Shown here one piece after another: positions 48,091-59,100 of a stretch of DNA of 64,000 bases; position 1 is the first letter of the stretch; every line of letters starts with the position of its first letter. The notes under the pieces were generated by a model. The model did not search any database. It had not been told where the DNA came from and worked only from the letters and a program-made list of their open reading frames with translations. A program made the translations under genes and the position numbers. The DNA comes from Limanda limanda. Its lineage: Eukaryota > Chordata > Actinopteri > Pleuronectiformes > Pleuronectidae. The stretch lies in the NCBI RefSeq assembly GCF_963576545.1, contig NC_083636.1, positions 6,340,356-6,404,355 on the forward strand, given 5' to 3'.

Positions 48091-49441
48091 GCTGCTGCTT
48101 CTGCTGCTTTGTGTTGGCGGACAGCAGCTAATTAGCAGCTAGCTAAGCTAACACCGATATATTCCATTGCACGACGCGCGTCACGTTACGTTAAATCACG
48201 TTATTAAACTGTTTTCTGGTTAATTATCGTGTTGTTGTGTTTTTTATGAATAAACACAAAGACACTCACCACATCTCCCTGCATCCGCTGTCGCCCACAC
48301 TTCTTCTCTGGTGTTTTGTGTCAGGGTTAACGGAGGAAGGCTTTGCTGCCACCCTCAGGTCAAGAGAGGAACAGCCGGGAGTAGCAACAACTAAGAAACA
48401 GTGAATTTCAGTTTCATGTTTCATTTGTTATGTGCAAGTTAACACAGGGTCAACAGTGCTAGAGTTCAGTTACAATAGAAGAAAGGTAGAGAGAACTTAC
48501 TACAAGAAAGTCAAATACATTCAATTAACTGCATGTAGTTACTGCACTGTGTGTGTAACAGTTGTTAAATTTTTTCCAATTAAAGTGCAAACAGGCAGAA
48601 AAACAGACGTGCAGAGGATTGTAAGTCTTGAGTTAAGGAAACTGGAAACATTTTTGTAATTAAAAATGAGGAATTCCCTTCTGAGAATAATATTCCACAA
48701 AATCAAATAGGTAAAAAACAGCCTGAGTGGGAGAGAGGCCGGTTTTCAGCATGTGTTAGTTTTTAAATTAGTTTTTGTGTGTATACCTAGTAGATATCTA
48801 GTGGTGAAGTGTCATATTGCAGCTGAATACCTCTCACCTCACCCTCTCCTTCCAAACATGGAAGAGAACCTGTGGGAACCTTCAGTTGTCCTAAAACCTC
48901 AAAAGATGAATAGTTTGAACAAACTCTAGGGCCAAAGAAACAACAATCTATTCAATAGATCCGTTTCACCTAAAACTTACACACCGAACCTTTAATTACA
49001 CCTTTCTCAGTTTATACAGAATGTGTACATGCACCAGTGTAGCCTCATGCATTGCAAAAGAGATTTGGCCTAATTAAATGAATCTGATATACTGTACTTC
49101 AGATGAGAATAGATATCTAATCCTGATGAGTTAAAATCTTGTAGAAGCATCACCACAACTACTGACAGAAAAACCCTGTTGAAAATTAAGTAGATGTAAA
49201 TAAGGCTGTTGGGCCTTTGAGAGCTGACACAGATAAGAGAGCTTCCCTGAGACGGTGAGGAATCGTCAACAAGAGCAAACTGCAGAGTAGTAATCAGAAT
49301 AATGACTTGTGGACTTCATTGATTTGTGGGAAATGACTTTAGAGAAGTGGGATAAGTTTGAATAATTCAGCACCATGGACAGACACTTTGACAATAACTG
49401 CGTTCGAACGTTTCAGCACCACAGACAGTGCACAGTCTCTG

Positions 49442-49457
49442 CTGCCCTCCAGTGGCC
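49442..49457 (-). promoter_or_regulatory. CTCF-like motif
   Basis: The minus strand reads GGCCACTGGAGGGCAG, a very close match to the vertebrate CTCF core. It lies about 1.1 kb outside the tmem267 first exon. Motif only. Confidence 0.35.
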
Positions 49458-50156
49458 ACAGCCAGGAACTTAATTTTTCTATGACATTTGTGCAGAAGTT
49501 TACAGCTGTGACCGACGATTAAAAATAAGAAAAAGTTGCATGAGTTAATAAAATCATGGGTCTGAAGGTTTATCTTCACTGTGGTTTTCTGGCATTGGTG
49601 AAAAATATGTAAAACTCAAAGGGATAATCAGAATGACTCGTTAGTAGCCATGAAACACAAATGAAAAGACAAATTAGGAAATTATTATGTTTTTAAACGT
49701 AAACAACACATCACTGCCAAAAGTAAAAGCTCAAGTGACTAATGAGCTGCTGGAGCTTATTGATTCCATTGAAATGGTATGACAAAATGAATTGGTGAAA
49801 CAATGGCCAGAGCAGGGAATAAAAAAAACAGTATAATTGTTGTAGATATGAGAAAACTCATAATGTAAGATCAATAATGAACAGAGAGATGGGTCTGTCA
49901 CTGGGAGAGGCCCAACATGAAGCTATGAAGCAGATCTTCGGGGTCTTAGGCCCCTGAACGGATGAGGGGGATGAAGGGAGCACGTGAAAACAGGACATAA
50001 ACGATGGAGAGCGAGAGAGAGAGAGAAAGGCGGTACGCTGGGGAGAAAGCGAAAAGCCGGGAAGCAGAGATTGTGTCATTCATCCAGTTATCAGTGAAAG
50101 GTCAAACCAGTCATTAGAGCAGAGCAGGGCTGTTAGAACTGACAGGCCCTGGATGA

Positions 50157-50157
<1 letters not shown>

Positions 50158-50210
<53 letters not shown>
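50158..50210. repeat. (CA)26 microsatellite
   Basis: Perfect CA run of 53 bases. Confidence 0.98.
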
Positions 50211-50212
<2 letters not shown>

Positions 50213-50670
50213 AGGTTAATGCGGATCACATTGTGTCTGCTCACAAAGAAAGCGTGTCTGAACATTTCCGCTGCCGTTTAATTAAAGCTCAGTTGAGGTG
50301 AACATTTTTAAATCGTCACCTATTAACTTGTTTTCATTAAACCCAGAAAATGAGATTTCTGGGTTCTCAAACACAAAAACAAGAGAACAATAACAGAGCC
50401 GTCCTCCTCTTCACCCCCTTTCTTCACGTCATGCTCCGTCATTATAAATATTAATTGGGTTAGACGCCACATAGACGCCACAATCTAAAAGGAAAAAGAA
50501 AAAGAAAGGAGGAAAAAGTAATGAATGAAACACCCACACCAGGAGCTACACGCAGGAGTCGGGCTGACAGCTGTTAGATGGTGTATTGACTCGTCCTGGG
50601 TCTTGGGATCGCTCGTCAGAGTAATGAAAGAACAAGAGCTGGAGAGAGAGAGTATTGAGGGGGGGAGGGA

Positions 50671-50681
50671 GACAGAGAGAG

Positions 50682-50772
<91 letters not shown>

Positions 50773-50775
50773 GAA
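50671..50775. repeat. (GA)n microsatellite, about 100 bp
   Basis: A GA repeat with a perfect core from about 50,690 to 50,760. As a polypurine mirror repeat it can form triplex DNA. Arg-Glu and Ser-Leu repeat frames across it are artefacts. Confidence 0.97.
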
Positions 50776-51579
50776 AGGTCAAAAAGGAAATCTGGCCCAT
50801 TCCATTCTCCTCCCATTTTTCTGTTGAATATATCCGTTGTTATTGTAAGAGTCTGAAAAGATTTATGGTTAATGTGGATTCAGTTATAGTTTTACTTCAA
50901 TCTGTTGTTTTGGCAGTTTTAACATCATAGTAACTAAATTAACTTCTCGCAGCAAATGATTGTAAAAGAGTCAGACAGAATAAAAGCGTTCAGTTTTATG
51001 TTGAGTCACTTTCTATCACAGAAGTTGTCTCCACTTTTATTTTAAATGTGGTTTTCATAGAGGTAAGATGGAGGAGGCTTTGACATCAGCTGTGTCCAAC
51101 CAGCCGGTACTTCATGATGTCAGAATGGAAAATGATAAACTGGCCACAAGCAGGTGGGCCTGGCTGCTGGTGACCGGAGGCTACAGACCACACACCTGAT
51201 TTCCCTTTGCCTCACATCCTGCAGTGCCCATTCAGCAAGCAATGATTCATAATCTACCTTGTCAGGTGATTATCATTCGTCTGCATATGTGTAACCTTTG
51301 TTAGAGGGCGTGTCAGAACAGCCGGGGTCGATACTTTCATGAGTCCTTGTTCCACCAAAGTGTCGACCATCAGCTGACGATGTGTTTCAGGAGCTTCAGT
51401 GTTTTCTGTGGCGGAGACGAGCTCCACAGAAACCATCAAAACACAGTCAAAGAAATAAAGTGAGAGAGCGTCATAAGTTTGACTTTGAAGTCTTCGCTCA
51501 GATTGTTGTTTCCACCGATGAAGAGGATGCAACTGGTTTCATCTTTCTTTAACAAACAGCCGTTATGAGCGAGCTCAAC

Positions 51580-52200
51580 ATGATGCATCTAAAACACATA
51601 TCCAGTTTTGGGCAATGTTTTTGTGCAACTTCAGGCCTCCTTTTCGGCCTAAATGTGTGGACAAAACCTGAAAGCCCATGTTTCTTTGTCTTGAGAAAGC
51701 CGCATGTGCTGGAGCGAACTCAATCTCCCAGAGTGCAACGTGTTCCCTTTGTCCTGAGAAGGTCAAATAACTCAATCTCCCAGGAGGCTACAGGTTCCTT
51801 TTGTTTCAGCAAAGTCACAGATAAGTGTGAAAAGCCACCGGGGTCAACTCCAATTGGTCACTCTGGTCCCATGACCTGGGGGCAATCAGCTCTATAAAAG
51901 ACCAAGGCCTCCCCAAACTCTTCCTCTTTCTCCACTGACCACCACTGAGGACATCAGGCTCTTCAGCCTCTCCTCTCCTGCATCACCTAGCGGGGGCCTG
52001 ACTGCTCCTGCCGGGCATCTTCTCTTCGCATCCAACTCTACGAGAGGAGCGCAAAGGTGCAGTTTTCCAGCTCACCTTCTCAAGGAAATCTCCTCGCCCT
52101 TCAAGCTCTACCAAACTCCTAGCAGTAATTCGATATCCTGAAATAGCCAACCGCACAGCAACTTTCTCCCTGTTCAAGGACTGGTAACATACTGTGCTTA
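51580..52200 (+). other. LTR-like or orphan Pol II promoter segment
   Basis: A directly repeated 'aactcaatctcccag' motif (51,718 and 51,771) precedes a CCAAT box (ctccaattggtc, about 51,849) and a TATA box (ctctataaaagacc, about 51,890). A C/T-rich leader follows with no lasting reading frame. U3-like repeats, then CCAAT, TATA and a non-coding leader resemble a solo LTR of a Gypsy or ERV-type element. Terminal TG...CA ends and target duplications are not resolved. It could also be the promoter of an unannotated non-coding RNA. Confidence 0.35.
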
Positions 52201-52201
52201 A

Positions 52202-52590
52202 TGGGGAGAGGCGGTGGACTAGTGGCAGAAACTTGGACTAGTGGCAGAAAGAGGTCTCTTGTTCTATGCTGGTTCGACTCCACGGATTTTCAACAAAAAC
52301 TTACCTGGATAGAATAACAACATAAAGACGAACCTGGATATGTCCAAAAGATCAAAAGACTATTCTCCCTACCCTGTCTAGTGCCCCTGAGCAAGGCACC
52401 TTACTCCCCCAACATCTGCTCCCCGGGCGCCGTACATGGCTGCTCACTGCTCTGCTCTGTGTGTCTGTCCAAAGATCATACCAGATGGGATAAATGCAGA
52501 GGACTAATTTCCCCATTGCATGAGTGTGTCTGTGCATGTTTGTGCATGTGTGTGGGATAAATAAAGTGTATCTTCTTCTTCTTCTTCTTA
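52202..52590 (+). mobile_element. tRNA-derived SINE (V-SINE type)
   Basis: The head has an A-box-like gtggactagtggcaga, imperfectly duplicated as ttggactagtggcagaaa, and a perfect B box GGTTCGACTCC (52,271-52,281), as in a tRNA-derived Pol III promoter. The body contains ctgagcaaggcaccttactc and cgggcgccgtacatggctgc, the central domain typical of fish V-SINEs. It ends ggataaataaagtgtatc with a CTT tail (52,571-52,590). It appears nearly full length. No obvious target-site duplication. Confidence 0.8.
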
Positions 52591-53599
52591 ATAACTTCAC
52601 TAGACTAAGCAAGACTGTTTATTCGATTCTGCATGGCGTTGAAAAGTTTGATATATGTGGTGTTATTGTAGTTACAAGCTAAATGAAAGTTAATGTGAGT
52701 TATGCTCTACGCAGACTCTCCTCCATTATCTGATTAGCATTTTCACAGACCGCATCTCTACACCTTATTATTTTGTTAGTTAGTACATTTTGTTAGTAAC
52801 TTGTGTTTTTGATACTTTATTATGTCCATAATAAATGTTTTCTTTTCAACTTGTCCTTTCATTAATGTCGCATAAGTTAATTTTTCCAACTGTTACACTG
52901 TCAAGAACTCTCAACCTTAACTGTTCATTACATATTATGTAGTAGTAAATATTAAGATTTCTAAGTGAACTAGATCTAAATGAGACTGATCTTAAACAAT
53001 AAATCGGCTATCGTTTGTCTTCTGTGAAGGGTGGTGCCCCGCGATAACTTAAACAAACTAAAGTTATGATTTAATATTAATATTTTAAATATTAATGTTT
53101 TATATTTTATTTTGATAAGAAAAATGTATTGAACCTCTAAAGGCACACCAGCTTATGGTATCACTCCTAACCATTATTGCACAACACGAGCATAAGGTTA
53201 TAAAAACTTTATAAAATAATAAAGGCCACAAATCCTCAGCGGTGACAAAACCAACTGAAAGATACATTTTAAATGTCAAGATAGAAACCGATGACCTATG
53301 AAACACCAATTTAATAAATCTGAAACTGTAAATACACTTTGGCCCAGCAGCCAAATTGAGAGAAAATGTTGTTGTCACGAGTATTGATCTGTAAAACTTG
53401 AAATGAGGTGTTGTTTGTTTATGGCTGTCAGAGCTAAGATGCATCAACTCTGTTATTACACTGAAATATGATCTGGGCTGTGTTTAAAGGTTGATTTATT
53501 TCCTCCCACCTCACCTCCATCTCGTAAAAAAATCAGGTTCTGATACTTTGTGTTTGAAAAAGGCAAAATGAGCACGAGGCCTCGGTGTCGTCATTCATT
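52591..53599. other. intergenic, no supported gene
   Basis: AT-rich, without exon-like frames. An AATAAA at about 52,829 on the plus strand could end a transcript from the 51.9-kb promoter-like segment. The 115-residue minus-strand frame at 53,100-53,447 has no recognised domain or splice context. Confidence 0.45.
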
Positions 53600-55212
53600 G
53601 TGAAATGGTCACATTTAATGGTTGAAACCTGTCATTGTATATACATCTATAAAAAAGACCCCAGGTACAGGTTACGACATTCTACTGCTAATACATACAT
53701 TATTATTATTATTAAATAATAAACTTTTTGTTCAATGTTAAAGTTACATATCATAGTTTACAAAATAGGATCAAGGAGAATTAAGCCATTATGAATGTCT
53801 GAAAAAAGAAAAAAAAACTAAAGTCCTATATGTGTGTTTTTATTATTTGTCCATAAAATCAAAAAAATACAATAAAACACATCAATATTCCTTTGAATAA
53901 CATAATATAAACTGGTGATATTGGCTACTGAAATGTAAACTGCAAAGAGACTCTTGTAAAGGCGTCAGAATCGGGAAAGCAAACAGTATTTTTGAGATAT
54001 TGTATTTTACAGCACAGAGCAGAATGGAAAAAACCAACGCAGCTCGTTCTTAATGCTTCACTTTGTCGCCGTCGTTACGAAGTCGAAATCCAAAACAAAA
54101 AAATGTGTCGGGGAAAGAAATAAAAGAATTGTTCAGTCTCAAATCCACTTAATTCGTTTTGTTTTACAATCCAGGTCCTCGTCGCCAGGCGCTGAAAGCA
54201 GAATGTAAAGCTAATCGTCTAAACAAGCTGGACTACAGATACCGAAATTTTCAGAGTGTTAGTCCTCGTATCGGAAAAAACGACCCGCCGCCGCTCCTGA
54301 CTCGGCCGTCGGGGGGGCGAACAGATTCAGAGTCTGATTGAGTTTAGGCTAGTTTTGTGGCGTCTTTGTTTAATGGTTGGTTTATACAAACAGGAGCTGC
54401 AGGGTTCCTCCGATTCATCCCAAAGTTTGATTCCTGTACCGTTTAATGCAGGACACACACGCACTCACAAACAATCACACAATCACACACACATGCATTC
54501 AATTTTGTGGGGTGTTGAACCCATGACGAAGGCAGGCACAGGCTTCAGGAAGCTCGATGAATCGTTTGGGAGCCGTCTAGTTGGGGGTGAAGTTGAGTCT
54601 TTGGCATGATGGTTTAGCTGTATGGGGACTGCTGTGGGAACTATACACACAAACACACAGGCTCGATATATGTGTGTGTGTTTGTCTGTGCAGCGCTACG
54701 ATTTTAGCGGAGGGTTAAAATTAAGACTAAATCAATCGATCGATCAATAAAAAGAACAAAAAAAAAGAACAGAAAAAGGTTTTGTTCTCTTCCTGGAGTT
54801 GATTTTCTTGCTCTGAAGAGGAGATTCCCTCAGTCAGTCTGCTGTGGCCCATCACAGCCACCAGGGGGCAATATAAGACTATTGGTGCTGATGTGGTGCT
54901 TGTTGCTGCTCCTGTTGTTGCTGCTGTTGATGATGATGATGGTGATGATGATGATGTCACTTTCAGAAGCTCCTCTGAAGATCTTCCTTGTCACCATTTA
55001 ATCCCAAAAATGCGGAGTCGCATTATCATTGTCTGATTTCACGTCTGTGTAACCTTGGTGAGTGAGTGTGTGATGGACAGAAACGATCAATGCACTGAAT
55101 CCTCGAAACATGTGCAAAATAGAAAAAAGACCAGCCGCCTCCTCTTCCTCCTCCTCCTCTTCATCCTCCTCCTCTGACTTCCCGTCTCCCTTCTGGAATA
55201 AGACGTTTGAAT
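53600..55212 (-). other. cntfr: cntfr 3'UTR terminal exon (inferred)
   Basis: On the minus strand a strong acceptor (tctctttctccag, exon from 55,212) faces the donor GTG|GTGAGA at 56,160/56,159 at the end of the last coding exon. A minus ATTAAA (plus TTTAAT, 53,614-53,619) and an A-poor, T-rich end suggest termination near 53,590. A GAT micro-repeat (54,938-54,957), a GAG-rich purine block (55,135-55,175) and a CTCF-like motif lie within. The extent is inferred. Confidence 0.5.
54857..54871 (+). promoter_or_regulatory. CTCF-like motif in cntfr 3'UTR
   Basis: gCCACCAGGGGGCAAT is an excellent match to the CTCF core. The flanks do not resemble the MITE copies at 19.4 and 40.4 kb. Motif match only. 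Confidence 0.35.
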
Positions 55213-56114
55213 CTGGAGAAAGAGACAGAGGCACAAATTAGGAAGGTTAGAGGAGGATTTAGTGACCTCTGGTGGAGTGTTTGCAGATTGCAACGAACTG
55301 GATAAACCCCTCCCTTTAGAAGTGTTTATAGGAGATACAAAGGTTTCCCTCAGGTTATGTAAAACATGTAGAAGACCCCCTGTAAAGACGGTGTTAGAGT
55401 AATTTATGTGTAAAACCAGAACCTGAAACCTAAAAGCGACTGTAGCTAACTTTGTTGTGGAGTATAAAGTAGCCTTACTTTGAAATACCAAACATTTTAC
55501 TCTCGCAAAGTATTTGTTCCTTTCCACCTTCGCTGGCTGTGTGTTCGTCTCCCTGTTTCCCTCTTTCTGCCTTCGGTGTGTGTTCACATTTTAAAATAAA
55601 CGCTGTGGACCCACATTACGAAAACAAATCATAAATCTGTCGTTCTCCTTCCACCATGTGTGAAGTGCACCTGACAGATTTATCCACCGGACTCGCTTCA
55701 CCCTCCACTGGTTCCACCCATCAGCTGCCTCTGTCTCCAAGGTGCGGCCACGTTTATATGTCCCGTGGTTAAAGGTGTCGCTACGGCAAAAGCCATTTCC
55801 TGTTTCCCTTCATCGTCAACACAACAGCCGAGCACGACTTTCACAATCTCAGCACCGGTTGTATCTACGTCTACTTTCAAATGAATGAAATGGGACTGCT
55901 TTGAATTTCACTTCAGTCCCAGTAGGGGTTCGGCAGAGAAGCATGAAGACCCCCTCCCCCCACTGACACCCCCAACCCCCCCTCTCACCTGGGTCATAAA
56001 ACGAACCCAATTGTTATTGCTCCTGACATCAGTAGACCTGCATCGACCTGCAGATATGTGACTGAAGTTCCAAGATCAATCCCAAGATGAGGGGTTGTCG
56101 ACTCATTACAAGAG

Positions 56115-56145
<31 letters not shown>

Positions 56146-56150
56146 TGTGC
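56115..56150. repeat. GT tract abutting the cntfr last coding exon donor
   Basis: (GT)13-14 followed by tttgtgtgcg. On the transcribed (minus) strand it is a CA repeat starting about 10 bases after the donor GTGAGA. Confidence 0.93.
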
Positions 56151-56155
56151 GTCTC

Positions 56156-59100
56156 TCACCACATGAGCAGCAGCAGCATTCCTAACAGCAGAGGGGAGAA
56201 GAACGTGAGGAGCCTGGCAGCTCTTCCCACTGGAGGTTCAGCCTTATGTGGTGCGTTGGAAGATGGGATGGGAGATGTCTTGGTCTCTGGAAAAAAGAAA
56301 AATAATACCAATGAGAAAACACAACAATATTTGCTGGGCATATTTTTTAAATCAACTCCAAAACTCGACTAAACCCTCGTTCTAATTTGTCCTTTGGTAA
56401 ATCTTCCCCCGAACATCATTGTGATGAATGGACACTGAAAAACGCTTAAACTACCAGGAAGAAGCAAACAGAAAAAGAAAATACAGTACAGAACCAAATC
56501 AATTCTAATCTGCAAGCTCAATCAATACGGGACTTGTCAAGGCAGTTATGAAGTGAACTGGACAGAGGAAGAAGAAATCTCACTCACAGTGAAGCTGAGG
56601 AGAAAGTGAAGGAGGGGGGGGGGAGAGAGAGAGAGAGAAACAGATAATATATGGAGACGGAGAGAACAGATAGCAAAGCGCAGGATGAGGTAAAAACCCT
56701 GAGGTGAAGAGCAGGAGATGAATAGATGGGGAATAAAATGGGGAACATGGAAGTTAATAAATCGTTAGGGAAACAGATTTATACACACAATGAAAACGTA
56801 TCCTTCTACACTCCCCTGATACTGTAGATCTGGATTTTACAGCCCATACTGAGACTGGTTTCACATTCAGGTCACAGAAATAAGGATTTTTAACGTTTTA
56901 TGCTGTCGTCCATCTGTCCGTCCCAATCTCGTGAATGTTATTTTATCCTCTGTACCATCAGTGATGCCAAAATTCCCATAATGTACGATGACGTCATTAT
57001 TCGGTGACAGATTTAAGAGTAAATAATAATCAATACAGTTTATTTATGTGTTTATTACATGTTCTTTTTTTCATTTGGCAAGATGTGAAGGTCAAATACT
57101 TCAAATACTTCGTCTAAACATTAGCTGTGTATTGACTTATTGATATTTCTTTTCTAGAATATGAGTCACAGATGTTAATTCCTACCAAAGTAATGTGCAC
57201 ATTTTAAGCCTCTGTTACTTGCACATTTCCTGCTTGGACTCAAAGTTGAGCTGTTAAATTGATTGACTATATTTACATAAAAAAAAAATAGAAAAGAGTT
57301 ATGATTTCACTCTCCTGCATTTTCCAGTCGGCACAATTAAAAAGTTTGTGGCAAAAACACCAACGTGTGGTAAAATTCCTGTGAATAACCAGGTTTTTAG
57401 AGATTCACTTTGGTTTTTACACGGCGTGACAAATAAAAATATCACAGTTTAATGGTTTTAACGTTTTCCAAAACGCGGCAACTGCTACAGCTGCAGGCGG
57501 CACAATACATATTAACTCATGTGCACTGTTTGCTGCTTGGTTTAGAACCCAGAGCATTTCTTTCTCTAACTGGAGAGAGAATATGATTTCCCTCTTCTTC
57601 CAATTAATGACTGTTGTGCTGCGTCGGGGGGGGGGGAGTCGGGAGATATTAGGAAGAAGCAGCCAGGTGTGAAATAGAGAGAGAGAGAGAGAGAGAGACG
57701 GCGTTCAGTGCAAAACTTCCAGCCCGCAGCCAAACATTGTGCTTCTGAGTGGTGAGGAAAATAAATCTTATGCAGAAATGACGTGACGGCGGCGAGGAGA
57801 GACTGTTGTGGGAGGTGTGTTGATGTAACCAGCTGGTCGAGGACGGGGTGGCGAAACAAAGTGAGGGAGACACGTGTGTGGACGCTGAAGAACAAGGTGG
57901 AGTTGTAAGATATTGGTTTATCACAGGAGTCAAAGCACCTGGATTGTACCTGGATCCTGAAAACAACATCGCCTAAATGTTAAGTTTTATAGCTTTTCTA
58001 CGCTTATCGATCAAATCAAAGTTCTTTATACAATTTATATTTCTGCTGGCATCATTCAGGGTTCTGAATCATGCCCAAGGACACAGACTGAGGAGCCGGG
58101 GATCAAACCACCGACCTTATGCTAAGTGGACGACACACTCTATCTCCTGAGCCACATCTGCCCACTGGCCACTTTGCAGCTTGATATGTAAAAATTCGAT
58201 TTCCTGTTCCTATTCTTTGGAAGCGGTGGCTGCTTATTCAACACTTGCATTCACATAATCTTGCATTACATAATGCAAGATTAATGCAGCATTACATTTT
58301 ATAAATATTTCTGGACGTGAAGGATGAAATAAGTGATGCATCTTTTACAAGTTTAGTGCTTTAGGTTGTGTCTTTTTAGAGGAAAAGAAACAGAGATGGT
58401 TGCAACTTTTTAAAGCTGCAGACGATCTGCTCTTCACTTCCTGAATGTGGTTGCTAGGTGATGGTCCACTGGCTGAGCGTCACCGGACAGAACCCAAACT
58501 GAAGTGAAACTGTCTCCTCTTCTTCACGAAGCGTGCGTCACCTCATGGACACAAATGAACAGTAACAAGGGAGGTGGAGGAAACAAGGCAGAGGCAAGTG
58601 GACAGAAAGAGAAGAAAGGAAATGGAGAAAGTGTAAATGTGTGTTCAGACGGCACAATACACAATAATGAGCCATTTAATTTCCTTTTCGGCTGAGTGGA
58701 CAGGATATATTGGTCAGGGTGTAGATGTTAACAAGCTGAGTTGTCCCTGACTGAACCTTTTGTGTTTATTGGTCCAGTCATCGACAGGTAATCAGATATT
58801 TTCCTCGTTTCCCTGGAGATGTGATTCAGCCTCATGTAGATTGACAGACCAGTGGGTGCAAATTAAATAATTAGTTGATTCACAACCCAAATTTGCATTT
58901 CTTGTGAATAGTTTTAAGTAAATACTTGTTTTTTTTCTGCTTTTCCATCAAATCTGGCTTTTGCTCTCAGCTTTTTTGACAAATTGAAAATGTGTATAAA
59001 AACAGGCCGATTAAACTTCTTACTCCTCCACTGCCTTTATTTTAAAGACCCGAGGCGATACAATATAAAACAGAGATATTTTATACATCAGTGTGGAGAA

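Larger units (their letters stand above)
46346..48360 (-). other. tmem267: tmem267 5' region: intron 1 and untranslated exon 1 (exon about 48360-48270)
   Basis: The coding exon has a good acceptor on the minus strand (pyrimidine run ending cctcctctag, exon from 46,810). A matching donor, ATGTG|GTGAGT, lies at 48,270/48,269 next to a CpG-containing stretch, making 48,270 to about 48,360 the best candidate first exon. Its 5' limit is not visible. Spliced this way, the leader holds a seven-codon upstream frame starting at 48,284. The intron carries a GATA array and a 45-bp repeat. Confidence 0.5.
48361..51560. other. intergenic, no supported gene
   Basis: AT-rich sequence without exon-like frames. 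It holds a CTCF-like motif at 49,442-49,457, a CA run, a GA run and short repeats. The 75-residue frame at 48,432-48,659 has no recognised domain. Confidence 0.5.

Noticed and set aside
50525..50930. Arg-Glu and Ser-Leu repeat proteins
   Set aside because: Products of the GA microsatellite at 50.7 kb.
55087..55587. 166-residue minus-strand frame
   Set aside because: Crosses the inferred cntfr intron/3'UTR boundary. The Arg/Lys run comes from a GAG-rich repeat, and splicing from the coding exon gives a stop before it.
58058..58165. Possible tRNA gene with A- and B-box words
   Set aside because: The stems do not pair and the sequence continues into a known fish repeat, so it is a SINE fragment. 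The same holds for 52,202-52,290 and 61,747-61,808.
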